Below, in pieces: positions 10,776 through 23,194 of a stretch of DNA of 64,000 nucleotides. The stretch covers positions 59,666,855-59,730,854 of the forward strand of contig NC_081851.1 of assembly GCF_963259705.1 (NCBI RefSeq), written 5' to 3'. This stretch comes from Myotis daubentonii. Lineage: Eukaryota > Chordata > Mammalia > Chiroptera > Vespertilionidae. Each line of letters begins with the position of its first letter. Position 1 is the first letter of the stretch. A program made the position numbers and the translations under genes. The notes beneath the pieces are model-generated. The model was not told the DNA's origin. It was given only the letters and a program-made list of their open reading frames with translations, and did no database searches.

Positions 10776-11635
10776 CAAATGAAGGAATATTTTAATAATT
10801 TACTTAAAAATATAGTTAGGGTAAATTATCCTGTGTAGTAAAATTAGACACGGGAATATTAACAAGACAGACCATTGCGTCTTTTGGGTCTTACCTGATT
10901 CCTGCTCCTGGCTGTTGCCCAATCTTATATTTAATATTAAAGTCCAATTCCAGGAAAGCCACCATTCTCTGGGCATTAAAATGATGTCAAATTAATATTA
11001 AATCTGCAAAACACTTTTTTAAAAAATGTTTTTAATGTTACATTAAAAATCAGCAAATATTAGCACCATGCAAGTCTGTGGTGGCAGTTCTTCAAATTTA
11101 GATGATGAACAAACACTTTCTCAGTTGATCTTTCTCAATATTTAATATCCAGAGTTTGGGTGTCAATACTAAACTTCTATGAATCACAAGTGATTTGGCA
11201 ACAAATGGGCAAATACACTAACAAAATTTTTAAAAAAATCTTAATACGTAGAGGGAAAAATATATGCTCTAAGATGCATTTAATTTATCACTTGTGATTT
11301 TTAATAACTTATAAACTGGAAATTAGAAAATCTGGGTTCTGTTATAATCTCTTCTGTCAGGTCAGGCGGGAAACCTGGCTCCAACTTTGCACTGACCTAC
11401 TGGGATACATTTTCTACAAAACAGACACCAATGAAATGAGGAGAATGCAGTTGACTTTCAGCCCAATAATGAAGATGCAGAGCTAATAACCTCTCCCCAT
11501 CTTTGGCAATGGGAGAACTGGTCCTTGTACCCAATAACCTGAAAGTTAATGTGGATTCCTCACTTGTGCCCCTCCCCCATATCTAATCATTCGACTTTAT
11601 CATCAAGTTTACATCTCACTGCCTTAACTTTACTT
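10776..11635. other. AT-rich unassigned DNA
   Basis: No gene is seen. A stretch near 11310-11400 weakly resembles a minus-strand MIR but is too diverged to call. Confidence 0.4.
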
Positions 11636-11637
11636 CA

Positions 11638-11791
11638 GTGGTTCTAAAGTGTATGGGTATCAGAATCTCCTGGGGAACTTGGTAATATATAAAGGTGGAA
11701 GTTTACGTCCTGTCCTACTCCAGGGAGCCTGGCCCTCTGTGAGCTTTATTTGATGTAGGTGATTATGATATGCAGCAGTTGAGAAACATTA
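11638..11791 (+). mobile_element. MER5-like short hAT (Charlie) remnant
   Basis: The left end cagtggttctaaagtg, the centre 'cagaatctcctggggaactt' and the right end 'ttgagaaacatta' match the layout of the old MER5A non-autonomous hAT family. The terminal repeats are decayed and no 8-bp duplication is clear. Confidence 0.65.
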
Positions 11792-12158
11792 CTTTAGTGT
11801 ATGCTCTTAATATCTCTCTGCCAGGTAATTGCATTTACTTCTAAAGCCATCTGATTGACTTCCGCTTCTTGCTGCACCAGTTTATTCTTTCAACCTGAAA
11901 AAGTCCATGCATAAAACAGAAAAAATAATGGTTGCTTATCACACTCAAGAGTAAGTCCAAATTTATTGTGCATCTAAGATCTTTCAGGATTTGGCTTTTG
12001 TAGTCCTCTCCCAGTCTCAGTTTTCATCACTCCAAATGATGTGCACATTCCCCTCCTGCCCAAAGCTTCCTCAGACTGGATCTTTTTCATATTCTTCCAC
12101 AAATTTATTCAAAAATTATTTATTGAGTTCTTACCATTTGCACAGCACTGGATCTAAG

Positions 12159-12199
12159 CAGTGGTTCTCAACCTTCTGGCCCTTTAAAAACAGTTCCTC
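12159..12199 (+). mobile_element. SPIN-type hAT element, left piece
   Basis: It starts with CAGTGGTTCTCAACCTT, the SPIN terminal inverted repeat, and stops where the L1 begins at 12200. The second piece is at 14646-14815. SPIN elements are non-autonomous hAT transposons known for horizontal transfer among tetrapods, including vesper bats. Confidence 0.87.
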
Positions 12200-14344
12200 C
12201 ACCATGACCAACTAGGATTTATCCCAGGGATGCAAGGATGGTACAATATCCGCAAATCAATAAACGTGATACATCACATAAACAAATTGAAAGAAAAAAA
12301 CCACATGGTCATATCAATTGATGCAGAAAAAGCATTTGACAAAATTCAACACCCATTTTTGATAAAAACTCTCAGTAAGGCGGGAGTAGAAGGATCATAC
12401 CTCAACATAATAAAAGCCATTTATGACAGGCCCACAGCCAGCATCATACTCAATGGGCAAAAACTAACACCATTTCCCCTAAGAACAGGAACAAGACAGG
12501 GATGCCCCCTCTCACCACTCCTGTTCAACATAGTACTGGAAGTGTTAGCCATTGCAATTCGGCAAGAAGAAGAAATAAAAGGCATCCAAATTGGAAAAGA
12601 GGAAGTAAAACTGTCCTTATTTGCAGACGACATGATATTATACATACAAAACCCTAGAGACTCCATCAAAAAGCTACTAGACTTAATACATGAATTTGGC
12701 AATGTAGCAGGATACAAAATTAACCCCAAGAAATCTGAGGCATTTCTATACACCAATAGTGAACTTTCAGAAAGAGAGATTATAAAAACAACCCCGTTTA
12801 CCATTGCACCAAAAAAATTAAGCTACCTAGGAATAAACTTAACTAAAGAGGTAAAAGACCTCTACTCAGAAAACTACAGGACGTTGAAAAAAGATATAGA
12901 GGAAGACATAAACAGATGGAAGAACATACCGTGTTCATGGATTGGTAGAATCAACATCATTAAAATGTCCATACTACCCAAAGCAATCTATAAATTTAAC
13001 GCATTTCCCATTAAAATACCAACGGCATACTTCATAGATCTAGAACGAACTCTCCAAAAATTGATCTGGAATAAAAAAAGACCCCGAATAGCTGCAGCAA
13101 TCCTGAAAAAGAACAAAGTAGGTGGGATCTCAATACCAGATATCAAGATGTATTACAAAGCCACTGTTCTCAAAACTGCCTGGTACTGGCACAAGAATAG
13201 GCATATAGATCAATGGAATAGAATAGAGAGCCCAGAAATCGGCCCGAACCAATATGCTCAATTAATATTTGACAAAGGAGGCAAGAACATACAATGGAGC
13301 CAAGATAGTCTCTTCAATAAATGGTGTTGGGAAAATTGGACAGATATATGCAAGAAAATGAAACTAGACCACCAACTTACACCATACACAAAAATAAACT
13401 CAAAATGGATAAAGGACTTAAATGTACGACAGGAAACCATAAAAATTCTAGAAGAATCCAAAGGCAACAAAATCTCAGACATATGCCGAAGCAATTTCTT
13501 CACTGATACAGCTCCTAGGGCACTTGAAACTAAAGAAAAAATGAACAAATGGGACTACATCAAAATAAAAAGCTTCTGCACAGCAAAAGAAACCATCAAC
13601 AAAACAACGAGAAAACCCACTGTGTGGGAAAACATATTTGCCAATGTCATATCTGATAAGGGCCTAATCTCCAAAATTTATAGGGAACTCATACAACTTA
13701 ACAAAAGGAAGATAAACAATCCAATCAAAAACTGGGCAAAGGACCTAAATAGACACCTTTCAAAAGAGGACATTCAGAAAGCCAAGAGACATATGAAAAC
13801 ATGCTCAAAGTCACTAATCATCTGAGAGATGCAAATCAAAACAACAATGAGGTACCATCTCACACCTGTCAGACTGGCTATCATCAACAAATCAGCAAAC
13901 GACAAGTGCTGGAGAGGATGTGGAGAAAAAAGAACACTTGTGCATTGCTGGTGGGAATGCAGACTGGTGCAGCCACTATGGAAGACAGTATGGAGTTTCC
14001 TCAAAAAACTGAAAATGGAACTCCCATTTGACCCTGTGATCCCACTTCTAGGAATATATCCCAAGAAACCAGGAACACCAATCAGAAAGGATATATGCAC
14101 CCCTATGTTCATAGCAGCACAATTCACCATAGCTAAGATCTGGAAACAGCCTAAGTGCCCATCAGTAGATGAATGGATTAGAAAACTGTGGTACATCTAC
14201 ACGATGGAATACTATGCTGCTCTAAAAAGGAAGGAACTCTTACCATTTGCAACGGCATGGATGGAACTGGAGAGCATTATGCTAAGTGAAATAAGCCAGT
14301 CAATGGAGGAAAAATACCACATGATATCACTCATTCATGGATAA
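12200..14344 (+). pseudogene. L1 ORF2 remnant: reverse transcriptase to C-terminal Cys domain, one nonsense codon
   Basis: ORF2p supplies the endonuclease and reverse transcriptase for target-primed reverse transcription. Here the endonuclease and N-terminal part are missing through 5' truncation. The frame opens at 12200 and codes for the reverse transcriptase core: DAEKAFDKI, then [12 protein letters not shown], then FADD at 12620-12631 with both catalytic aspartates. The downstream region follows, ending in the Cys-rich motif CX3CX7HX4C at 13907-13960. The frame stays open to 14344 except for a TGA at 13823-13825, followed in the same frame by another 172 codons. CGA to TGA decay is a likely cause. 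No frameshift is seen across 715 codons. The copy cannot move on its own because it lacks ORF1, the promoter and the endonuclease. Confidence 0.93.
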
Positions 14345-14429
14345 TAGAGACCATTATAAACTTTTGAACAATAATAGATACAGAGGCAGAGCTGCCTCAA
14401 ACAGATTGTCAAACTGCAGCGGGAAGGCC

Positions 14430-14458
14430 GGGGAGGGTTGGGGGGCAGGAGGTAGGGG
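14430..14458 (+). other. Putative G-quadruplex motif in the L1 3'UTR
   Basis: Four or more G-runs (4, 3, 6 and 4 G) are separated by loops of 1, 2 and 9 bases. G-rich 3'UTR tracts are a known feature of mammalian L1. The L1 3' end at 23.8 kb carries the matching block. Confidence 0.6.
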
Positions 14459-14645
14459 AGTAAGAGATCAACCAAAGGACTTGTATGCATGCATATAAGC
14501 ATAACCAATGGACATAAGACACTGGAGGATAGGGGAGGCTAGGGGACTGTCTAGGGCGGGGGGGGAAAATGGACACATATGTAATACCCTTTGTAATACT
14601 TTAAGCAATAAAAAAAAATAAATAAATAAATAAATACAGTTCCTC

Positions 14646-14815
14646 ATGTTGTGACCCAACCATAAAATTATTTTCATTGCTACTTCATAACTGTAATGTT
14701 GCTACTGTTATGCATCGTAATGTAAATATCTGATATGCAGGATGGTCTTAGGCGACCCTGTGAAAGGGTCGTCCGACTGCCAAAGGGGTCGCGACCCACA
14801 GGTTGAGAACCACTA
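14646..14815 (+). mobile_element. SPIN-type hAT element, right piece
   Basis: It contains the SPIN stretches 'cataaaattattttcattgc', 'tacttcataactgtaatgtt', 'atctgatatgcaggatg' and 'aggggtcgcgaccca', and ends with GGTTGAGAACCACT, the inverted partner of the left terminus. With the left piece the element is about 211 bp, an internally deleted non-autonomous form. The 8-bp hAT target duplication is not recognisable: GATCTAAG lies on the left and no match on the right. Confidence 0.9.
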
Positions 14816-15140
14816 ACACACGATACAGGATGGTGGCAATCATACCAGTGCTCAAGGCGTGAATTGGGATAAATACTATAATGAGTAACTATATGGTTTT
14901 ATGAAGCATATATTGGGAAGCCTTGCCTGGCCTGGCAATGTTCAGAGGTAGCTTCCTCAAGGAAGTGATTTTTGAGCTAATGCTTAAAGTTTGAATAAAA
15001 GTTACTAAGATAAATGGCAGGAGGTTCAGAGGAACCTTAATGTTGGAACGGCATGTGCAAAGGTCTTGCAGTGGGAAGATAATAACATGTTTCAAGGAAC
15101 GAAAAGAAGGATATATAGGTTAAAACTAAAAGAGAGAAAG

Positions 15141-15354
15141 GGTGCCTGGCTGGTGTGGCTCAGTGGTTGAGCATCATCCTATGAACCAGGAGGTCACAGC
15201 TCAATTCCCAGTCAGGGCACATGCCCAGGTTGTGTCTTGGTCCCCAATGGGAGGCATACAGGAGGCAGCCAACCAGTGATTCTCATCATTGATGTTTCTG
15301 TTTCTTTCTCCCTCTTCTTTCCTCTCTGAAATAAATAAAATTATATTTTTTTAA
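15141..15354 (+). mobile_element. Ves-type tRNA-derived SINE
   Basis: The head 'ctggctggtgtggctcagtg' with A-box-like sequence is followed by a decayed B box (agctcaattcccagt), the body 'caggaggcagccaaccagtg' and a pyrimidine-rich end with AATAAA. An 8-bp duplication AGAGAAAG flanks it (15133-15140 and 15355-15362). It lies within the L2. Confidence 0.85.
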
Positions 15355-15700
15355 AGAGAAAGAATGCGTGAGTAGCCATAGATAAAGTTGGTGATAAGAT
15401 CAGAAACCAGTCCAAGTAAAGACTTATTAGGCATAGTTTTTCTTTTTCCTAAAGACCTTATAGACTGGAAATTAGAAAATCTAAGTTGGAAGTTATTAGA
15501 TATTTTTAAACAGATAGTTATTTCAGATTTGCATTTGAATATTCTGAGCTCAATGTAGAAAATGGATTGGGGAATTGAAAGCAAAGATCATCTGCTACTT
15601 TATAGCAGGCCCTTTGCAGCAGTCCAGGAGAAAACAGGTGGTTCTAGGACTAGGCTCTGATCACCAAGGCTGCAACAGGAGAGATGGTGAGGGAAGATAA

Positions 15701-17819
15701 ATCAAGGCATGCTTTGTGCTCAACTCAAATAATCACCTTTCCTCCACCTCATCTTTTGGTTTCATCTACAAGAGTTAGATTAAATTGGGTTTTCCTCCTC
15801 TGGGTTCTCTTAGCAATGGGCATTTACTATTGATACATTTTAAATATTGAGTTATGCATCTTTATTCTATACTGAAATGAAAATTACTAAGGACATTGGC
15901 TATGTTTTATCTCTTATCTCCATGGCCTGACTAATTCTATGTTTCAATAAACATTTCGATGATTCAACCATGAATTGACCAGCCAGTTATAATTGGGCAT
16001 TTATGAAATTGCCACTGTAGAACTCCATTTCATCACTTAGTGAGTAATCTCTTCCCCTCACCCATTGTAAGTCCTTGAGCCAAATCCCAATAAGCAAATC
16101 TTTTTCCTGGTGCTACGGATATACTGAAATGAATTAAGCAGATCCCAACGGGAAAGATTTAACTGAAATAATTTTGTGAAGGAACTTTTTATAGATGTTG
16201 TGGCAGGCTCTAAGGACCAAAAACAATATATGGGGCACTCAGGAACTTTGATATCAGGAAGCTTCTACCACCCTAAACATAAAAAGATAAAGGTAAGGAA
16301 TAGTGTTAATGAACCTAATGAACAATAGAGCTATGTGTGTGGGTCTGTCCAACAGAAGGTGTGGACATGAGAGCAGCCTCTGCCAGAACTATGGCCAGGA
16401 AGGTAATGAGCTGGTGGCAGGAGGAACTAATCTAATTTACCTCTTCTCCCAGCCTTCAATGTCTTCCCAGTGCCTCCCATTGACTGAGCCAGAGGGCAAG
16501 TAAATCCAGGTGGTTGTGTTCTTGAGGTCAATTTCCCAAGCCACTGAGCAAGATATAAAACAGGGAACAATGGATCTAGGGAGGCAAATGGAGAATAATC
16601 AGAATAAAAAAGAAAGGTTTACACAATTAATAAACCATGGGGATTGAACTTAGTAAACCAGAGAAGTCAGTCTAATTAAGTTTTCTAAATGATGATGTGG
16701 GCCAGACAGGAGCAAAAATAAAAACACAGAGAACTCCAACAGGGGGCTACAGAATCCTCTGTAAATAATGGCAAAGGATGCAGCAAATGGACAAAGGGGA
16801 GGACAATATAGGCAAATGCCCAGGCCTAAATCCTTTGCTGTTTTTCATATTTATGTCCACAATTATATTTTAAGGGCAATAATAGAACCTTCCCAATCAA
16901 GATATCAAATAATCTCAATATTGACATCAATATATACATTAACATTATTGTAACAGCAATAAAATACCTTTTTACTATCTACCACTCACATACTCTATTT
17001 CATTTGATTTACATATTGAAAACTCTATGACCTAGGAATATAAAGCTAAATGAAATTCAACATATCCAATATCCATTGAAACATAAATTATGATCATACA
17101 TAATTACTATTGATCTACAGAGAATTTGCTATCAATCCGGCAAAGGTTAATATTAAACTGTATATGGAGAATATTACAATCCACAACTTTCTGGAAAAAA
17201 ATCCTAAGCCTTATAAAGGAAGGTAACACACCGTACATGACTGGTAGAAAGTGGGGAGACTGGGTTCCCACTCAGGTCTCTCATCCTGGACCTCCCATTC
17301 TTTCCTCTGTATGCCATGGCCGAGTGAAGTGATGGAGCTGCCCAAAGTTGGAGTCAAAGGACTGGTTGCTGAGTTGCATATTTAGATACAAGGGCACTAG
17401 TAGGAATTTGCTCTCTTTTCTAATTCATTCGGAAAAACATATCAGAAGGGAAGGAAATTCTGAGTTAATTGGTTCAGGGAAGTAATATAGCTTGGTTAAG
17501 CAAGAGTACATGATGCCCAATAGATGCTTATTACAAAGGGAAATGAGTCTCTCCTAGAGCGCTGGAGAGAGTTTATGATCAGCAGCCTGGGCTTGAAAAG
17601 TGTGTCATCAGGATGGAAAGATTGGAGATGAACTTGCAAAAGGAGACAAAGAGCTAGAAAGAGCTGTTTGAGGGGAAGTATGCTTTGCTAGTCTGCCTTT
17701 CTGGCCAACTTTAGATATATTTTTTTTTACATCATCCATCTACTTGCTTGAATGACTCCTTTCACTTCTTTAATTCCGAAGGCAAGTTTGGTTGCTCTCT
17801 ACCTTCATGAACACATCTA
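15701..17819. other. Unassigned DNA, no gene seen
   Basis: No named repeat is seen apart from short L2-like traces near 15930-15990. Frames such as 16303-16503 lack any motif or splice context. Confidence 0.4.
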
Positions 17820-18350
17820 GGTACCGGGGCAAGTAAAGACCAAGGGGCACACTCTTTCCCCTCACAGCTTTACATCTACTGGGAGACACAGAGCCATAAC
17901 CAATAAGGGTGATCTTACATGACAGGTGTTGAAAGAGCCACTAAGGGTGCTCTAGAGGAAAAAACATCTTCATCATTAAGAGGTGAGAGGGCTTCTTTTT
18001 AAGAACTTGGTCTTGAAGAATGAGAATCAAACAAGTAGAAAGAAAAATCTAAGGTTTTAAGTAGAGAGAACGACAGCTGTGAAATCCTTGAGGACAGAGG
18101 CAATGTTTTTTTATATGACCAGAGCATCCCTGTGGGACAGGGATGAAGATGAGCCAGAAGAAGTAGGCAGGTGGCAAATCATGAAGGAGCTTGTACCAAC
18201 CTAGGGAATTTGAGAGTAACCACAAAGCTCTAGGGAGCCACTGAAAGATCAGTCAAGGGACTGATACAATCAGATTCAAGCTTGGTAAAGATCATATTGG
18301 AGGCCATGCGGAGAAGAAATAGGAAGAACTCCAGGCAGTAGGCATATAGA
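17820..18350 (-). repeat. L2 LINE 3' part
   Basis: Antisense L2 features appear in order: 'acagctttacatctactggg', then 'gatcatattggaggccatgc' and 'gaactccaggcagtaggcat'. It is diverged with no coding capacity. Confidence 0.55.
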
Positions 18351-20299
18351 GACTAGTTGGAAAACTTGTCCCCCAAACTGAGTTAATAATTACTGAACAG
18401 AGAACACAGAAGGACAGGCAGACTGGATTAGAGAAAATAAGAATGTTTATTTTCCCATAAGTTCTCATCATCTCTCCTTTAACATGTTAAGAAGGAGAAG
18501 GGAAGATATATGCAATTGATAAAGAGTGGATATGATTATGCTTGTGTTCACTATCTGTTTTAGACTGAACATGGACTTCCAGGGAACTGTGCTTACCAGA
18601 AATTCACAGAAGCAGGAGAGATAAATTAACCTTTAACCTCTAGGGGCAATGGTGGTAAAAGCCACCCATTCTCACCCCTTTGTCACAGTTTCTGCTCCTC
18701 AAGATTTCAAAGTGAGGAAGGCACTTCACAGTGATGATCTTTGAGGGAAGGAAATCCTAGCGTCTGTCAGAAATAAATGAACTCCCCAAGAGTATGGTTT
18801 TTGCTTTGGTACACTTACCTTTTGCCAAGTTGTGTCTGTTATGCTAGGATTCACATTAGTAGACAGCAGGTAGGAGGGAAAAGCAACTCATCCACCACTT
18901 TGGAATAGATTTCTTACCTGCCTCACTGCAGATAAGAGCCGTTATTGATCTGATTAGGGTGGTTTAATTAGCAGAGCAGACAGACTCCTACTTTGGAGAA
19001 AGGCCAAATGACTTCTGTGCTTGACCTAGAGAAATTACCTAGACAACCAGTACTTGAAGTTTCTCTGTCTCCTAAATGAGCCTGGTCAATGCTGTGCCAT
19101 CTAAATGAGTGTGTCTGCTATGGTTTGGGAACTACTACTCCAAAGATAAAGATCGTAGGGAGCTTTTGTAAACAGACAAATTTCACTTGCCTCCCATTCG
19201 CTACAAGGGGGTAAACACAGCCTGTGAAAAATATTGTGAGATTCAAGCAAAATGTATACCCTCTCAGTGAATGAATGTTAGTAATTTAAGGAAAGTATAA
19301 TATTGCCATAATAAAGAATGCTTCATGACAAAATTATTTGGTTATTGCTCAAATGAGGAAACAGCACTAATTACAACACTTTTTTTTTTTTTTTTACTCT
19401 TCTGTAGCAGGCAGGATTCTCTGGTTGCAAACATAAGAAGCCAACTCTATAGCTTATGGAGAAAAATTGTGGAAGGTCCTGGGGGCGGCTCATAGGCAGG
19501 AAAGGTAAGATGATAAGGAAGCTGATAGAGACAGGACACACTTAACTCTGGGGACCGGGGGAGTAGGAACCAGCAGGCAGTTGAATAAAATGAGTTCCTT
19601 ATCAAGTCAAGTGACAGCTTTTATAAATGGTGACCAGGGAGGAATGAGCCCGCATGAAAAAGAGTGATGTCTAAGAGGCAAACATGTGCTTCAGAGCTCC
19701 CAATCAATATGCACATGCCTTATTTAATGTTGATCCCTTGATGAATTACACCAACGTGAAACTGGAAACAGCCCCGCAAATATTCTACCTAAAGAACATA
19801 CCTTAAAGAATGACAGTATGAGGGATCATATTTTTTTAAACCTGACTATTCTACCTTGACATCCATCAAAGTAATGAAAAAAATATGGGTTAAATTGTGC
19901 AATGATAAATTTAATAAGGCTGACAAGCCAAAAGAGGTCATGGGAGGGAAGGGCAATGAGAATAGGAAGGAAATCTACCCTTTAAGTGGAAAAATCAGTA
20001 AAACTTGATCTAGGCAGGATTTATAATGAACTGAAAATTAGTTCCTTTCAATATGTGTCAAATGTTCTTAAAATAAATACCCTTTATAGCACCATGAGGA
20101 TACCCAGCCACAGCCATTGGAAAATTTTATTGAACTGCTTTTTAGTTTAACAGATTTTCAGACAATAATTCAGATGCTATTTTAGCTTTAATTGTTTCAG
20201 AACCGAATCCATGTGTCTTGATGATGTAATGATAGAGTTTAAAAGAGTAATTACACGAGATAAAGTATGTCCTTTCCCTAGCACCACAATAAACTAGAG
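18351..20299. other. Unassigned DNA, includes a T16 run
   Basis: No gene or clear repeat is seen. A run of 16 T occupies 19380-19395. Confidence 0.4.
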
Positions 20300-20520
20300 A
20301 GAGTAGTTTTAATTTGGGAGCCTGGTGTTCAATCTCACAATTGTTATTGATGTAATTTTGGCAGCATTTGACCCTTTTTAATTCTCAATCCCATCATATG
20401 AAAGGGGACTAGTAATGTATCTTCAGTACTGTCTACCTCACAAGATTGTGAAGTACATCAAGCAAAAAGATTGGTGGTGAAATCATTTTGCCAACTCTAC
20501 AGCACCCTATAAATTAATTG
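20300..20520 (-). repeat. MIR-type SINE remnant
   Basis: Reverse-complement MIR order is visible: 'gggagcctggtgttcaatct', 'catatgaaaggggactagta' and 'ctacctcacaagattgtgaa'. Confidence 0.6.
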
Positions 20521-22920
20521 AAGGATTGATTATATTTATGTTGACATGCTATTCAACAATAGATTTCATGGAAATGTTGTGAAAGCTTTAGATTTCTTGA
20601 CCAGAGGTCTTAAAGGGAGTATTCATAGAATTTACATTCATCACAACCATTTGGAGCAGTATTTCGAAAACCAAAACAACTTTTGTAAAGAGTTAATGCC
20701 AGTGTGCTAAGTTTATATTATAACCCTTAAAGGAAGTAATATAAGTCTGTAATGTGTCCTAATCCATAAATGATTTCTTTTTTAAGACTGTGTGAAACAG
20801 CATTAAAAATTAAGCTGCGGTTGTGACACCACCTTTGACATGAAAGAGTATGAACATAATTAATATTGCATACAAGTATCTCCAAGTATCGGATAGTGAG
20901 CTCACTGCTTAATTGTTCTGAAAATGATAGGGTATGTCCCCTTTAGGCTACATCACCAGGATTTTTTTATTTGCCCTTTAATAGAAATCATACTGTATTT
21001 TTAGTCTAGAGAAAACAGTGTCTGTGGGAACCATGTCTCCCACCCATATCTTGGCAGTAGAAACTAGTGCCTCAGATCAAGACTATTTACTGGTCCCCAT
21101 GGCAACAATGAGCTTTATCTTGCACAAATCCTAATATCATAAGAACCCAATGGTTCTTTAGTATAGTATCTCAACCCTTAAGTAACAATCTTGATGTGAG
21201 CTATAAATAATTTAAATAGAACCATTTTTAATAAAATATCGGTATAAAGCTAGAAAGTCTTATATAGCCTCTTCACCAGATTTTCATTTGGGAATAGACC
21301 CTCTGCCTTTTCTGAGTAAAGACACTAGGCCTTCCAAAGAAGTGACTGAGTTAAAGTCCTGCTTTCTGTTACCTGACAGAGCAGTAAGTGGGGGTGCAAC
21401 AGTGTTGGGGCTGGGACATGTAACAACACTCTATGTAGACCGCTGCCCATGTGTATGGGTTGCCTAAGTTTGGGGACCACTGTCCTCTTGTTTCCCAGGC
21501 TCACAACAAGAAATGAAATCCCTAAAAGTTTCTACAGTGAGACTTGGTCACTTTCTGGGTTGCTAGATATGGTATAGCACACTGGCTAAGAGTCTAAATG
21601 ACAGCATGAAAAGATTGAGTTATACCCATACATTGCTCTGGAGTTCATAGAAGAAAAAATGCTGTATGGGTAACAGCACATTGTATTATTCTTTTGCCTC
21701 CTGGTCAGATCTGACAGTTGTTAAACCTACAGGATTGCACATACTTTTTTTTATAAAACCCATGTTCCACAGAAGGTACTTCCTTCCATACAACTACATT
21801 ATAATTTTTGTTGGAGAGTGTAGGTGGTAGTACTGATATTCTACTTCCTTTGCCGGTTTCTTTTCCAAAGTTTCAAAGGCATTAACACTCAGCAGGAATA
21901 ATTGAAATACTTTATATACTTTAGCACCATTCCCTTGTATAATCCCTTGTATGAGCTGTAACTGGCAGTGCTATTCATTGATTTTTTTAAAGACATTTAA
22001 CATTTCTATGCATTTTAACACCCTCTTTTGGTAATGAAAGCATTGTGGACCAACTCTTTCTCTGTTCTCTCTTGAAAGCCTGCTGTTCTTTCTCATTTTT
22101 AAGTGCTTCATGAACAAATAAAGTAACTGGGCATTGTCACTAAGAGGAGTATTTCAATACTCTGGACCCGCTGATGTTGATCTGAATAATTTGCCTCTGC
22201 CCTTTGCAATATAAAGGCAACCAGATGACAAAGAGTGTTGCACATCTAAGCAGATGAGAACAGTTCCAAAAACGGTTGAGCCTGCCCAGGCTTTAGCTTG
22301 CCTCCCAAGGTTCTAAAATGAGTGGCTTCTTCCCTCCCAGCCCCCGCCTCCCCCCTTCACTGAAATCGTCTAGTGAGAGTGCTAGTTGGGAAGGATTAGC
22401 TGAAGAAAGCAAATGAATTTTTATCTCACCTAAGTGAAAAACTTCATCTTATTCCTGTTGGTATTCCGTGTGGCAACTGACTCCATCAGTGCCTTGGAGT
22501 TATAGGAGTCAAAAAAGAAAACGACAATGGACAGATTTCCGAATCATCAAATGGTCTTTCTTGTAATATAAAGAGGAGGGAGGTTTTTGTTTTTATTTTT
22601 TAAGTTATAGTCAGAAGGAAACTCTAAGCAAAGCACAAAGCATGAGTTTGGGAAACATTGCTGACGTAGTCATGTGTCTGCCTTCATGTATCTGTGGCAG
22701 GTGTGTGTGATACACGAAATATAGCTATAAAATAAGGAGGCCTAAAACACATATAATATATTTGTTTTCCAGTGAGGTTTAATTAAATAAGTTATGTTAA
22801 AGTGCTTTGCAAACACCTAAAGTGATATCCAAATATAAAATGCTGCAATTATAGATTGTTCCACAGTATTTAATGAGCAGCTTCTATGATCTACGTCAAT
22901 CAAATAATAACACTAACAAA
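20521..22920. other. Unassigned DNA, no gene seen
   Basis: Only a possible hAT terminus (GTTTGGGGACCACTG, 21468-21482) stands out. The left partner is not recognisable. Confidence 0.4.
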
Positions 22921-23140
22921 GGGCTGGGTGACTCAGTTGATTGGAGTGTAATCCCACACACCAAAAGGTTACAGGTTCAATTCCAGGTCAGCACATATAC
23001 CTAGGTTTTGGGTTCAATCCCTGGCCATGGTACATACGGGAAGCAACCAATTGATCTTTCTCTTTCTCTCAATCTCTCTCTCTCTCTGAAAATCAATAAA
23101 CATATCCTTGGATAAGGATTAAAATAAATAAATAATAATA
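22921..23140 (+). mobile_element. Older Ves-type SINE
   Basis: The head 'gctgggtgactcagttgatt' and decayed B box 'caggttcaattccagg' are followed by 'gggaagcaaccaattgatct', a CT-rich stretch and an A-rich tail (aaaataaataaataataata). It is more diverged than the other Ves copies. Confidence 0.8.
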
Positions 23141-23194
23141 ATTACATTGTAGGGATCAGGATAAAAGTAATGACTTATCCCACAGCTATACAAC

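Larger units (their letters stand above)
12200..14635 (+). mobile_element. 5'-truncated young L1 inserted into the SPIN element
   Basis: The copy starts inside ORF2 and runs through the 3'UTR to an AATAAA signal (14607-14612) and an A-rich tail of (AAAT)n type. The target duplication is ACAGTTCCTC at 12190-12199 and 14636-14645, possibly longer on the A-rich side. The left flank TTAAAA (12184-12189) fits the L1 endonuclease target TT/AAAA. Removing the element and one duplication copy restores a continuous SPIN. The 3'UTR carries a G-run block at 14421-14458. Confidence 0.95.
12090..15700 (-). repeat. L2 LINE remnant hosting nested insertions
   Basis: Old L2 sequence in antisense resumes on each side of the later insertions. 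12090-12158 reads 'ttattgagttcttaccattt'; 14816-15132 holds 'tttttgagctaatgcttaaa' and 'ggcatgtgcaaaggtcttgc'; 15363-15700 holds 'gcagcagtccaggagaaaac'. The order of these blocks is that of one L2 copy, so the SPIN/L1 block and the Ves SINE were inserted into it. Confidence 0.65.

Noticed and set aside
12230..13825. 531-codon frame taken as a host reverse-transcriptase gene
   Set aside because: It is the ORF2 remnant of a truncated L1, flanked by a target duplication and followed by an L1 3'UTR and tail.
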